From positions 625,265,291 through 625,329,290 of the forward strand of contig NC_057863.1 in NCBI RefSeq assembly GCF_019393635.1: a stretch of DNA of 64,000 nt. The letters are read 5' to 3'. Origin of the DNA: Dromiciops gliroides (lineage: Eukaryota; Chordata; Mammalia; Microbiotheria; Microbiotheriidae). Below, one piece after another: positions 11,578 to 21,379 of this stretch. Each line of letters begins with the position of its first letter. Position 1 is the stretch's first letter. The position numbers were made by a program, and so were the translations under genes. The notes under the pieces were generated by a model, which did not search any database, was not told the origin of the DNA, and saw only the letters and a program-made list of their open reading frames with translations.

Positions 11578-11825
11578 CTGTTATAAGAGATAGAGTTGTC
11601 AGTCTTGGATTCAGGAAGATCCGAGTTCAAATCCTTTCTCTGATGCTTGTACTCATGATGTAACTAACCTTGGGCAGGTCATTTCACCTCCAAGCCTATT
11701 TTATCCTCAGTAAAAAGGGAATAATTTCAATAGCTATTATGAAGCTTAAATGAGATAATGTCTGGCAAGGGACTGGCGAACTTGAACTTGATATATATTC
11801 GTGCTTCTCAGTTATTGCACCCATT
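11578..11825 (+). mobile_element. MIR
   Basis: GATCCGAGTTCAAATCC, TTGGGCAGGTCATTTCACC, AAATGAGATAATGTCTGG: forward MIR, truncated 16 bp before the provirus. Confidence 0.7.
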
Positions 11826-11841
11826 GAGGAATAGATAGTAC

Positions 11842-12214
11842 TGTTAAGGGCTAAAATTCTAGCTAAACTGTCTAAAATATCTAATGAGTGGTCGCCAATA
11901 AATTATAAGCTTTAGCAAGAGTTAGACTTTTAAGCATTTATTAAGGAGAATAAGAATTTGGTAAAGAGAGAGAGAAAGGCCTAGATTTCTATCTATTAAA
12001 GGGAGAGCACATTTCTAGCTCCCTTCTCCACCAGAGTCCAGAGGAAAAAGAGCCGAGACTCCGCGCCAGTCTCTTCCTTCCTCCTCCCACTAGTCCGCGT
12101 CACTTCCTGATACCAAAGACAAGACTCCTGGTCTTGCCCTCAAAGACCTTCGCTTCATGGGCAGAACTCTTCTACAGTTAGTATCCAGCAGGTGGCGTTA
12201 TTCCAATCGTTACA
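11842..12214 (-). repeat. Provirus 3' LTR
   Basis: TGTTAAGGGC...TCGTTACA on the plus strand. On the transcript (minus) strand it carries AATAAA (complement 11937-11942) and, downstream in U5, TGGCGACCAC (complement 11888-11897). No base difference from the LTR at 15229 was found. Confidence 0.95.
12185..12198 (+). promoter_or_regulatory. CTCF-like motif in 3' LTR
   Basis: CCAGCAGGTGGCGT matches CCASYAGRKGGCRS at 13 of 14 positions; the last base differs. Confidence 0.45.
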
Positions 12215-12233
12215 GTCCCCCCTGTTGTTCCTC
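12215..12233 (-). promoter_or_regulatory. Provirus 3' polypurine tract
   Basis: On the minus strand GAGGAACAACAGGGGGGAC ends directly at the LTR boundary. This is where plus-strand DNA synthesis is primed in retroviruses, and it fixes the provirus orientation. Confidence 0.8.
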
Positions 12234-12771
12234 AAGAAACAAAATGTTTCCTTGACGGAACAGTAAAAAGAATATAATAACTATTGATAACTAATAATAT
12301 GTGAACAACAATATAGAAAAGGAAGAGAGGAAAGTTTTGTCCAGAGGGGTGATTTTTTTTTGTCCTCATGAACTGACGCTTTGACATTAGTCTTGCAAAG
12401 GGAGGGCCTCTGCAGAGAATACATATTACAGATGGTGTATATTATAACAGAAAGAGAAAAAAAAAACAACAAAAACAACAAATCAAAACTGTTCATTTAA
12501 AGTCTCTGAAAGTCTTTTCTTAGATGTCCTCTAGGTGTAGTCGTGGAATGGAAGTCTTTTCAGGGGTTGATGTGTGGATACTGGTAATCAGCCAGGAAAA
12601 TTTCCTACAAAATTGAGCTTAACACAACTTTAAAATAGCTTTGTCAATAATCAAATCAAACAATGAAAGTTCTCAAAAACATGTCTAAGGGAATTCAGAA
12701 TCTTAGTTGTTACACATGAAACATATAATAAAACAAAAATTGAAACATTCTTTAAAATTATAATATTACTA

Positions 12772-12791
12772 TAGTCCCCCCTTATGGAGGG
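12772..12791 (-). promoter_or_regulatory. Second polypurine-tract-like sequence
   Basis: The minus strand reads CCCTCCATAAGGGGGGACT. The AGGGGGGAC core repeats that of the tract at the LTR edge, about 560 bp further inside. It could be an internal priming tract or a trace of a duplicated 3' end. Confidence 0.4.
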
Positions 12792-12844
12792 TAATTGAGA
12801 AGACAATTGCTGCGATATTAATTATTAAAAATAATTTTTTATCT

Positions 12845-13483
12845 TTGTTTCATCACTTTTTGCACCATCTGCCTAATTATCCTCATGCCATTATGAGAAA
12901 TTAAAAAATCTAATATAATTGGTAACAGGTGTCAAGGCCAAATTCAACACTGTATTTATCATGACACCTGAGATAATTATGGGGGTTACCATAAAAGAAC
13001 AGAGAAATGATGGGATATGAGCATTCCCACACTTGAGCAATATGTACTGCCCATACAGTATGCCAGGCTTAAAATAGGTGGATGGAATATATGTCCATGC
13101 CACCGAACATATTGGAGGAAACTGAGTCAGACTTAATCAGATGCATGGGATTGAGATGGTCCATGGCATCAGGCATATAGGAGGGAGCATAGAAGCCAGG
13201 TGTAGAAGTGAGATGGGTGGGATCAATACTTCCAGCCATCTGTACAATATTGTGGGGAAAAATAAAATAAAATATTAAACCAAGAGAATCCAACCTCAAC
13301 ATTTGTCAAAAGCCGTTCCCTCGGCCATACCTTGACTTCATGCATGTCTCCCCTCATGTGACAGTTCAGTGTCTGCTCTTGCATGTATTCCTCTTGTGAT
13401 TGGATGGCATCTTGGCCAACTGGCATCTGATAACTCAGAATAAAGGCAATTAATGTCTTAAATGATAAGTTCCCATAATCCAA
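12845..13483 (-). pseudogene. Broken ORFs in the env position of the provirus
   Basis: Overlapping minus-strand reading frames (13483-13223, 13302-13069, 13103-12891) look like one region split by frame changes. A hydrophobic stretch near 12930-13000 is followed by a short basic segment with HNGMRIIRQMVQKV and a stop, suggesting a membrane-anchored protein's end. Env is suggested only by position and this layout. I recognise no diagnostic Env motif, and no function can be assigned. Confidence 0.35.
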
Positions 13484-14212
13484 GTCTCATATGGATTTAA
13501 AAATTGAGGATAATAAATGATTGCAAAAAATGTGAATACATCTTGACTCAAAATATAATATATAATTATGCAACAATTTCAAATAATACCCTTTTTTTTA
13601 CTTAGTATACAATTACTTTTGTGAAAAATCAGAACATACTTAAATACAAGTTAAAGCACAACAGAATCTCAAAGAAAACTTTTTTTTTTAAAAAAGAAAA
13701 CTTTTACAAATGTTCCCCTCTTTTTTTTTTTTTTTGGAATATACTTATCAAAAATAATACTTCTAGAATCAATTTACACTTGCCATGGCAAACAATTTGC
13801 CAGGGAAATGCTTTAAAGAGTTTGATCAAATAATCAGTTGAGAAAAAAAAATAACAAAAACAAACAACTCAGAATATGGGAGCACAATACTCCTAGAATT
13901 AACATTGTATAATAAAATCAAACCCATCTTGCAATGTTTCAAAATTAGATAGACAAATGAATAGAAGAAAATACACGTGGAATAATAAAAGACAATGAAA
14001 TTCAAACTAGGGAAATCTAAATGAATATGAACTTAATATTAATAAGAGTATTACAAAATATAAACTTGATCGCATGACTATAAAAAGCTTTTACAAATAT
14101 TCTCCTTGTTTTAGAAACTAAGTATAAGACACAATCTCAAAAGCATTAAAATCTCTATGAAAATAAACCTATACCATTAATTTCAAAATGCATATGTAAT
14201 AGCATAGAAATC

Positions 14213-15127
14213 CTATGCAACCTCTGAACTGATACTATTACTCTGAGTGAATTCAGAACACTTTTGATTCCGATATCTAAAATCCCCAATACTCATATCA
14301 ATACCTTGCTGCTTACTTCTACATTTCTGTAAAATATGTACCCTTCCATGGCAAAAGAAGCGGAGTCTTGAACTATGGTGATGATTGTCATTCTTATTCA
14401 GCTTAAGTTTTTCTTCTTTAACCCCTCTATATTGTCTGTCAGCCTTTTCACCATACAAATGCTTTATAAGATTACTAATTAAAGACAAAAGCAGGTTAGC
14501 AAAATTAAGAACAAAACGAGCATATCTGGAATTTAAAGGGTTTTCTAAGGTTGTCTCAGAAGCACAGCCAGGCCGGGGAAGGGCTGAGCCTGAAGCTGCA
14601 AATGTAGTTAGAGAAAGTTGCGCATGAGCATTAGATCTCTGGACTTCCCAGGCCGGGGAAGCAATGGGCTTGGCCATGGGAGGAGTAGAGGGTGGAGTCT
14701 GGAGAGGGGGGGAGGGACCAGCGCAATTTGAATCAGACTTGATTTTGAACTCAGGCCTGGATTCCTCTTCCCCCACCTTGCCTCCAGGTGCTAGGGGATT
14801 AAAAGCTTCTAGAGGGTGGGTCATTGCCTCCAGGCATGCAAAATTAGAGCAACAATTACTGTTAGAACTGGGAAAAGCTGCGGGAATCTCTTCAGGTTTC
14901 TCTGAAAAAGCATGGTTGGGAGAGGGAGAGATATTTCCTTGTGTGAGTAAGTTGCTGGCTCTTTTAACAAAAATAAAAAGAAAAATAGAAAATCCACAAA
15001 AACAAAGCATTAACATGATCTTATCTCCCATTTGTCTGGTTAAACAGACCAAAATCAAAAATAGGATAATTAGGGAGTTTAAAAGGTCCATTCGAAAAAA
15101 TTCAAAGGAAAAACACAGCCAGTACAC
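14213..15127 (-). CDS. Intact 304-codon ORF of the provirus, unknown type
   Basis: The ATG lies about 80 bp past the primer-binding site, where gag normally starts. Residues about 13-30 (LLNSLIILFLILVCL) and 36-54 (IMLMLCFCGFSIFLFIFV) are strongly hydrophobic, like two membrane segments. The middle (about 65-185) is Pro/Ser-rich with PSPPLQTPPSTPP. The last ~100 residues are basic and His-containing (NDNHHHSSRLRFF). I see no capsid major-homology pattern, no CCHC zinc knuckle, no protease or polymerase motif. It is open throughout and sits in a young element. It may be a Gag or fusion remnant, an acquired sequence, or a chance ORF in deleted DNA. Confidence 0.45.
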   Translation of the reverse strand: MYWLCFSFEFFRMDLLNSLIILFLILVCLTRQMGDKIMLMLCFCGFSIFLFIFVKRASNLLTQGNISPSPNHAFSEKPEEIPAAFPSSNSNCCSNFACLEAMTHPLEAFNPLAPGGKVGEEESRPEFKIKSDSNCAGPSPPLQTPPSTPPMAKPIASPAWEVQRSNAHAQLSLTTFAASGSALPRPGCASETTLENPLNSRYARFVLNFANLLLSLISNLIKHLYGEKADRQYRGVKEEKLKLNKNDNHHHSSRLRFFCHGRVHILQKCRSKQQGIDMSIGDFRYRNQKCSEFTQSNSISSEVA

Positions 15128-15208
15128 CAGTACTTAGCAGTTAAAGGGAGAGGGAGGGGAAATTTCTTACCCAACCAGCAGATCAGAAGAAGACTGAGGG
15201 TTAGCTTT

Positions 15209-15226
15209 CCTCTTCGTGGTCAGCCA
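15209..15226 (-). promoter_or_regulatory. Provirus primer-binding site, tRNA-Arg-like
   Basis: The minus strand reads TGGCTGACCACGAAGAGG two bases inside the 5' LTR. The complement of the 3' end of mammalian tRNA-Arg (UCG/CCG) is TGGCGACCACGAAGGGA. The site matches apart from an inserted T and a downstream change, so an arginine tRNA primer is the best guess. Confidence 0.6.
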
Positions 15227-15228
15227 TC

Positions 15229-15601
15229 TGTTAAGGGCTAAAATTCTAGCTAAACTGTCTAAAATATCTAATGAGTGGTCGCCAATAAATTATAAGCTTT
15301 AGCAAGAGTTAGACTTTTAAGCATTTATTAAGGAGAATAAGAATTTGGTAAAGAGAGAGAGAAAGGCCTAGATTTCTATCTATTAAAGGGAGAGCACATT
15401 TCTAGCTCCCTTCTCCACCAGAGTCCAGAGGAAAAAGAGCCGAGACTCCGCGCCAGTCTCTTCCTTCCTCCTCCCACTAGTCCGCGTCACTTCCTGATAC
15501 CAAAGACAAGACTCCTGGTCTTGCCCTCAAAGACCTTCGCTTCATGGGCAGAACTCTTCTACAGTTAGTATCCAGCAGGTGGCGTTATTCCAATCGTTAC
15601 A
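15229..15601 (-). repeat. Provirus 5' LTR
   Basis: Same 373-bp sequence as 11842-12214. On the minus strand this copy lies upstream of the primer-binding site, so it would drive proviral transcription. Confidence 0.95.
15572..15585 (+). promoter_or_regulatory. CTCF-like motif in 5' LTR
   Basis: CCAGCAGGTGGCGT, 13 of 14 to the CTCF core, same orientation as the copies at 4477 and 12185. Confidence 0.45.
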
Positions 15602-15605
15602 GTAC

Positions 15606-16585
15606 CTAGAACTCCCCTATCTGATAAAAAATGTAGGGGTAGGGGACAAGGAGAAGGGGGCGGGGGAATGTATTTTTCATCAATTTCAAGTTCTTAAAAA
15701 ATGATCCCAAGGCTGAGATGTGAACAATGGCTCATGTGAAAAATCAACATTTGCTCCATTTAGCCTAGCGTCCTGCCCCTCAATACATAGAAGCCAGGGT
15801 TGTGTTAGGTGAGCCAAGTTGAAAATTGAGATGGTTACCTAAAGGAGAAGCAAACGATCCAGGTAATTAAGATGCAAGCAGGTTTGGGGCCTAATCTGAA
15901 TAACTACCTCCATCCTACCCTTGGCTTTGGCAGCAGACACAGAAAATTGGGTGCATTTATTTTTACTCTTCTAGCTGGAAAAAAAATAAATAAACCCAAA
16001 ACCATGAGGTGGCAGATTGGCTCCTTCTCTGGAGCGTCTCAGCGTTGCACCAAGTGTCCCATCATTCTTCCTTATGTCTGATGATGGCGACTTTTGAATT
16101 TGGACTGATTCAGCGAGATGCTTTGTGCTTACTCCAGAAAGGAACAGTAACCCTTTGGGGGACAAACAACATCCCGGCTTTTCTAGGCCCTGCCTCCCAC
16201 GTTTCCAGCAGCCTCAGCAGTTTGTCCCTGGGCAGGAACATACCATGGTTAGGAATTAGTGGCTTACCAAGGACCCCTGCGTTCCTTCCTCTTCAGCTTT
16301 CCCTCCGTATCAATGGATACCCACTGGCATCCATTTATAGCAGCAGTGGGCAAAGGCCATTGTCCCCACTGTCCATCGCCTAAAGAGAAAAACAAGGCCT
16401 CAAACCGCTTTCCATGTCACGTTGTTCATGGTTGGGTAGGGGGGAAGGTGGGGCAGAGGAAGGGAATGACTAACATCAGGGTGCCCTGCCTAATGTGCCA
16501 GGGCCTGTTCTGGGAGTCTGACTCTGTGGCATAGCTGCTCCCCATGAGGTAATTTCTGACTTCACTGCTCTTTGCCAGCTTAGGA
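15606..16585. other. Intergenic, nothing recognised
   Basis: No repeat family or exon assigned. Short ORFs are unremarkable. Confidence 0.5.
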
Positions 16586-16587
16586 GA

Positions 16588-16835
16588 GATAGACAGCTAG
16601 GTGGTACAATGGATAGAGCACCTGGCCTGGAGTCAGGAAGACTCATCTTCCTGATTTCAAATCTGGCACTTAGTAGCTGTGTGACCCCGGGCAAGTCCTG
16701 TTTGCCTCAGTTTCCTCATCTGTAAAATGAGCTGGAGAAGGAGATGGCAAAGCACTCTGGCGTCTCTGCCAAGAAAACCCCAAATAGGGTCACGGAGAGT
16801 TGGACATGACTGAAATGACTCACCAACAACAATAC
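16588..16835 (+). mobile_element. MAR1-type SINE
   Basis: tRNA-like head (CAGCTAGGTGGTACAATGG), CORE-like centre (TCCTCATCTGTAAAATGAGC) and tail GTTGGACATGACTGAAATGA plus CAACAACAA, which resembles RTE/BovB 3' ends. Confidence 0.85.
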
Positions 16836-17004
16836 CGTATAGCAAAGCCAGAGAACAATGACAGGATTAGGTTTATAAATAGACCTTGCAATAAAGAAAA
16901 GTCTGTGGCTATGTCACAGTTTGCAGAAATTTGTAAAAGCATTCTTGCTGAAGATCTTCAAACCTCTACTGGGATGAATGGTAACAAATTACATCATGGG
17001 AATG

Positions 17005-17255
17005 AGAGGAACAGGTGACACAGTAGATAGAACGCTGGGCCTAGAGTCAGAAGACCCGAGTTCAAATGCTGTTTCAGACACTTCCTGGGTCAGTCACATC
17101 CCCTCTGTTTGCCTACATTTCCTCTTCTCTAAAATGGGGATAATAACAGTACCTACCTCACTGACTTGTTGTGAGGATTAAATGAGATACTATTTGTAAA
17201 GCATTTTGCAAACCTCGAAGCATGCTATCAATGCCAGTGATTATTGTTATTGCTT
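17005..17255 (+). mobile_element. MIR/CORE-SINE, long form
   Basis: GGTGACACAGTAGATAGAAC head, AAAATGGGGATAATAACAGT, TTGTGAGGATTAAATGAGAT and AAAGCATTTTGCAAACCT in the usual order. Confidence 0.8.
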
Positions 17256-17451
17256 AAGGACTACAGACCCCTTGATCTACAATGACTCTCCCACCTCTTG
17301 TCCCTGAGACTCTGCCTTTAATCAACCTACTAAGAAAACACCATTAGGAGGATTTTGTATTTATTAAGTTATTTTGGAATATCCTCTCACCAATATCGCC
17401 CCCTTGACCTTGGTCACATCACTTATCCTTCCCCAGTTTTTTGTAGGGCTG

Positions 17452-17617
17452 GGTTGTTTTTTTGGTTTTGTTTTTTTTTTTTTGTTCGGCAATGAGGGCT
17501 AAGTGACTTGCCCAGGGTCACACAGCTAGTAAGTGTCAAGTGTCTGAGGCTGGATTTGAACTCAGATCCTCCTCAATCCAGGGCCTGTGCTTTATCCACT
17601 GTGCCATCTAGCTGCCC
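17452..17617 (-). mobile_element. tRNA-derived marsupial SINE
   Basis: Minus copy with a T-rich left end and GCCATCTAGCTGCCC head on the right. Confidence 0.88.
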
Positions 17618-17904
17618 TCAGGGCTGTTTTTTAATAGCTTATTGATGCTGCAGCATTAAGGTGTCTCTTTTTAACACTCCATCTCTTTGCAATATCCTTT
17701 CCCCCAGTAGAAAATGGAACCCTCCCTTCTAATGAAAGTATAGTTGGGCAAAACAAATGGACATATTGATTACATGTGACAGGATATCCTTTATCCCACT
17801 TGACCCGCCACTCCTCTGCCAAGAAAAAGGCAGTGGTTCCCTTCCTCAGGTCAACAACAGTCATTATTACCTAGACCAGAATTCTGCTGTTTTTCAATGT
17901 TATT

Positions 17905-18185
17905 TTCCTTTACACCAGGAGTTCTTGTGGAACTTTTGAGCTTGGATGGATGGATGGATGGATGGATGAATGGATGAATTGGTGGAAGGATGGATGGATG
18001 GATGGGCAGATAGGTAGACAGACAAATAGGTAGATAAATGGACAGATAAACTGTATTTCATTATAATTAGTTTCCTTTGTCATCCTCTGTACTTTTTTTG
18101 CACACTTAAAACCATTCCAAGAAAGAGTGCTTCCCCAGCCTGTCAAAGATGTCCACAACATAGAAAAGGTTCAGAACTCCTGATT
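17905..18185 (+). mobile_element. hAT-like DNA transposon remnant with inner repeat
   Basis: CAGGAGTTCTTGTGGAAC on the left and AAGGTTCAGAACTCCTG on the right are roughly inverted ends. The inner ATAATTAGTTTCCTTTGTCATC block is shared with 21186-21375 and, reversed, with 32135-32285. A TGGA-type repeat has expanded at 17943-18005. Family not resolved. Confidence 0.5.
17943..18005. repeat. TGGA microsatellite
   Basis: GGATGGATGGATGGATGGAT with a few interruptions. Confidence 0.9.
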
Positions 18186-18239
18186 TCTACTCATGAAGTT
18201 ATCATGGAAATTGTTTTTCAGTGTGGAAATGTTTAATGT

Positions 18240-18397
18240 GAATGCCTTTTTTTGTTTGTTTTGCGGGGCAATGAGGATTAAGTGACTTGTCCAGGGTCAC
18301 ACAGCTAGTAAGTGTCAAGTGTCTGAGGCCGAATTTGAACTCAGGTCCTCCTGACTCCAGGGCCAATGCTTTATCCACTGAGCCACCTAGCTGCCCC
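18240..18397 (-). mobile_element. tRNA-derived marsupial SINE
   Basis: Minus copy with perfect duplication TGTTTAATGT at 18230-18239 and 18398-18407. Confidence 0.92.
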
Positions 18398-18699
18398 TGT
18401 TTAATGTAATTGTACATATATATATATAACCTATATCAGATTGCTTGCCATCTTGGGGAGGGGGGAAGGAAGGGAAGGAGGGAGAAAAATTTGGAACTCA
18501 AAATCTTATAGAAATGAATGTTGAGGGCAACTAGGTGGTGCAGTAGATAAAGCACCGGCCCTGGATTCAAGAGGACCTGAGTTCAAATCCAGCCTCAGAC
18601 ACTTGACACTAGCTGTGTGACCCTGGGCAAGTCACTTAACCCTCATTGCCCCTCAAATCAAAACAAACAAACAAAAAAAGAAATGAATGTTGAATTTTT
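18398..18699 (+). mobile_element. L1 3' terminus split by a SINE
   Basis: TATAACCTATATCAGATTGC and the polypurine tract GGGGAGGGGGGAAGGAAGG mark the L1 end. It is interrupted at 18525-18678 by a SINE. Confidence 0.8.
18525..18678 (+). mobile_element. tRNA-derived SINE inside L1
   Basis: Plus copy flanked by the perfect 15-bp duplication AGAAATGAATGTTGA (18510-18524 and 18679-18693). It inserted after the L1. Confidence 0.93.
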
Positions 18700-19965
18700 A
18701 CAGGCAGTATTTCTGATAAAGGCCTCATTTCTAAAATATATAGGGAACTAAATCAAATGTATAAGAATGTAAGTCATTCCCCAATTGAGAAATGGTCAAA
18801 GGATATGAACAGGCAGTTTTCTGATGAATAAATCAAGGCTATCTATTGCCATATGAAAAAGTGCTCTGAATCACTATTGATCAGAGAAATGCAAATTAAA
18901 ACAACTCTGAGGTACCACCTCACACCTATCAAATTGGCTAATATGACAAAAAAGGAAAATGATAAATGTTGGAGAAGTTATGGAAAAAAATGGAACACTA
19001 CTGCATTGTTGGTGGAGCTGTGAACTGATCCAACCATTCTGGAGAGCAATTTGGAACTATGCCCAAAGGGCTATGGGACTGTTCATACCCTTTGACCCAG
19101 TGGTACCACTGCTAGGTCTGTGTCCCAAAGAGATCATAGAAGAGGAAAAAGGACCCACATGTACAAAAATGTTTATAGCAGCTCTCTTTGTGGTGACAAA
19201 GAATTGGAAATCGAGGCAACGTTCATCAACTGGGGAATGGCTAAACAAGTTGTAGTATATGAATGTAATGGAATACTATTGTGCTGTAAGAAACGATGAG
19301 CAGGAAGAGTTCAAAGAAACCTGGAAGGACTTACAGGAACTCATGCTGACTGAGAGGAGCAGAACCCCGAGAACATTGTACACAGTAACAGCAACATTGT
19401 GGTTTTGTTTGTTTTTTTTTTAGTGAGGCAATTGGGGTTAAGTGACTTGCCCAGGGTCACACAGCTAGTAAGTGTTAAGTGTCTGAGGCTGGATTTGAAC
19501 TCAGTTACTCCTGACTCCAGGGCCGGTGTTCTATCCACTGCGCCACCTAGCTGCCCCCAACATTGTGTTTTGAACAATGGTGATAGACTTGGCTCTTCTC
19601 AGCAATGCAACGGTCCAGAACAGTTTCAAAGAACTCATGATAGAAAATGTTCTCAACATCCAGAAAAAAAGAATAGTGGATTATGAATGCAGGTTGAACC
19701 ATACTGTTTCTACTTTGGGGATGTTTTTTTCCTTCTTTTTTGAGGTTTTTCTCTTGTGCTCTGATTCTTCTTTCACAGCATGACCATTGCAGAAATATGT
19801 TTAATGTGATTACACATATATAACCTACATCAGACTGCTTTCCGTCTTGGGGAGGAGGAAGGAAGGGAAGGTAGGAGAAAAATTTGGAACTAAAAATCCT
19901 ATGAAAACAAATGTTGAAGACTATCCTTATATGTAGCTGGAAAATAATAAAATACTTTTAAGGAA
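18700..19965 (+). mobile_element. 5'-truncated L1, 3' end
   Basis: About 1.1 kb of L1 tail without the inserted SINE. It contains CCCATTTGAGAAATGG-like (CCAATTGAGAAATGGTC), AAATGCAAATTAAAACAACT, TTTATAGCAGCTCTCTTTGT and AATGGAATACTATTGTGCTG. It ends in the polypurine block and AATAATAAAATAC. The longest L1 piece in the window; no intact ORF2. Confidence 0.88.
19402..19557 (-). mobile_element. tRNA-derived SINE inside L1
   Basis: Minus copy with duplication CAACATTGTG at 19392-19401 and 19558-19567; younger than the host L1. Confidence 0.93.
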
Positions 19966-19974
19966 ATTGTTTTT

Positions 19975-20478
19975 CAGGTTCTGCTTACATTGTTCTGTAT
20001 CCATTCATGCAAGTCTTCCCAAGTCTCCCTAAATTCTTCATATTTGTCATTTTTTTATCACCATAGTAAGGATGACACAATAGGAATAGGTGGCACAATG
20101 GATGGAATGCCAGACCTGGAGTCAGGAAGACTCATTTTCCTGAGTTCAAATCCAGCCTCAGACACTTATGTCTGATGCTGTGTGACCCTGGGCAAGTCAT
20201 TTCACCCTGTTTGCCTCAGTTTCCGCATATATAAAATGAGCTGGAGTGGGAAATGGCAAGCCACTCTGGTATCTTTGCCAAGAAACTGACGTATGGGGTC
20301 ATAAAGAGTCAGACATGACTAAAACATGACTGCATTGAGATATCACAAGTTTTTCAGTACATTCATGTACTGTTTGGTGGGCAATGCATCAATCAGTGAG
20401 CACCCCTTCTGTGCCCAGTTCTTTGCTACCATAAAAATACCACTATAAATATTTTAGTATATATGGGGTTTTTCCCTC
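19975..20478 (-). mobile_element. L1 3' fragment (minus) split by MAR1
   Basis: CATTCATGCAAGTCTTCCC, AGTTCTTTGCTACCATAAAA and CACTATAAATATTTTAGTA are the reverse of the L1 tail. A MAR1 SINE interrupts it. Confidence 0.75.
20075..20335 (+). mobile_element. MAR1-type SINE
   Basis: GGTGGCACAATGGATGGAAT head, GCCTCAGTTTCCGCATATA, and AGAGTCAGACATGACTAAAA tail. Confidence 0.85.
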
Positions 20479-20479
20479 T

Positions 20480-20890
20480 GCATTGGACCTGCTTGCAGTA
20501 TTCACCTGCATAGTGCTGCCAGAGTCCTGCTCTGATGCCTCACTGTGGCCTGGAAGTGACCCTGGGTTCTCAAAGGCTCTGCCAATGGACCCTAGGCCTT
20601 GGCAGCTTCTGCAATGCTGGAAAGGCTTTGAATGTGACCTTGGCAACAGACTGGGTCTGTTTCCCAAGGACCAGCATAGCTAAACTAATTGAGCAGTGTG
20701 TCGCCCATAGGCCTGTCCCCTGGTGGCAGATTTTTTGGCCACGGCACTGCACAAAATATAGGCATCTTCATGGTAAATGGATAACAAATTTTTGTGAACT
20801 GCTTTGAAATTATATTGTATGGTTGTAATCCTAGCTCCTTTACCAAAGGAAAAAAAAATTTTAATAAAAAAGAAATTGTAGTGTAAAAAT
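20480..20890. other. Unassigned segment ending in A-rich AATAAA
   Basis: No repeat family recognised. It ends near 20855 with TTTTAATAAAAAAG, which could mark another retrocopy end, but no target duplication was found. Confidence 0.3.
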
Positions 20891-20899
20891 GTACCTTGA

Positions 20900-21040
20900 A
20901 TTGCTTACATTGCCTCCCCCATTAAAATGTAAGGTCCTGAAGGGACAAATTTTGTTTTTTCTTCTATCCACCAGGCCCGGCACAGTTCCAGGTACATAGT
21001 AAACTCTTTAATAAATACCTGTTGACCGACTGACAATAAA
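20900..21040 (+). mobile_element. L2 LINE 3' end
   Basis: CCCCCATTAAAATGTAAGG, GGACAAATTTTG, GGCCCGGCACAGTTCCAGG and TTTAATAAATACCTGTTGA are in L2 tail order. Confidence 0.75.
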
Positions 21041-21185
21041 TAAGACAGGCATTATGTTCTTTTTGGCTGTGTGGCTTTGTATCCATTGCTTAATTATTTG
21101 GAGACTGTTTAGTAATTGTAGGAAATGAAAAATCATAAAATAAAAGCGAGCAGGGCTACAAAATAAAAACTGATCTGCCTAATAT

Positions 21186-21375
21186 CAGAGCAGGGGTTTC
21201 TGAACCTGGGGTCCATGATCTTTTTTTAAAAACTGATAACTATTTCAATATAATTGGTTTCCTTTGTCATCTTATGCATTTTATTATACACATTTTAAAA
21301 CATTATTCTGAGAAGGGGTCCATAGGCTTCACTGCCCTGCCAAAGGTTAAGACCCAAAGAAGGTTAAGCATTGTT
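21186..21375 (+). mobile_element. hAT-like DNA transposon remnant
   Basis: CAGGGGTTTCTGAACC opens it and GGTTAAGACCC closes it, with GGGGTCCATGATC and GGGGTCCATAGGC facing each other. The inner block is shared with 17905-18185. Family unresolved. Confidence 0.5.
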
Positions 21376-21379
21376 GTGT

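Larger units (their letters stand above)
11842..15601 (-). mobile_element. Young, compact endogenous retrovirus
   Basis: Two 373-bp direct repeats (11842-12214 and 15229-15601) enclose 3,014 bp. The element starts TG and ends CA and is flanked by GTAC at 11838-11841 and 15602-15605, a 4-bp target duplication. A primer-binding site follows the right-hand LTR and a polypurine tract precedes the left-hand one, so the provirus reads on the minus strand. By eye the two LTRs are identical over 373 bp, meaning a recent insertion. The interior is far too short for complete gag, pol and env and contains no recognisable polymerase, so this is a deleted or non-autonomous member that relied on a helper. 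A diverged solo LTR of the same family lies at 4121. Confidence 0.93.

Noticed and set aside
18959..19255. 98-codon plus-strand ORF with a plausible protein look
   Set aside because: It lies inside the 3' part of a truncated L1 and represents L1 tail sequence, not a host gene.
20480..20890. Possible second processed retrocopy ending at AATAAA
   Set aside because: No flanking duplication and no clear poly(A) run after the hexamer, so left unassigned.
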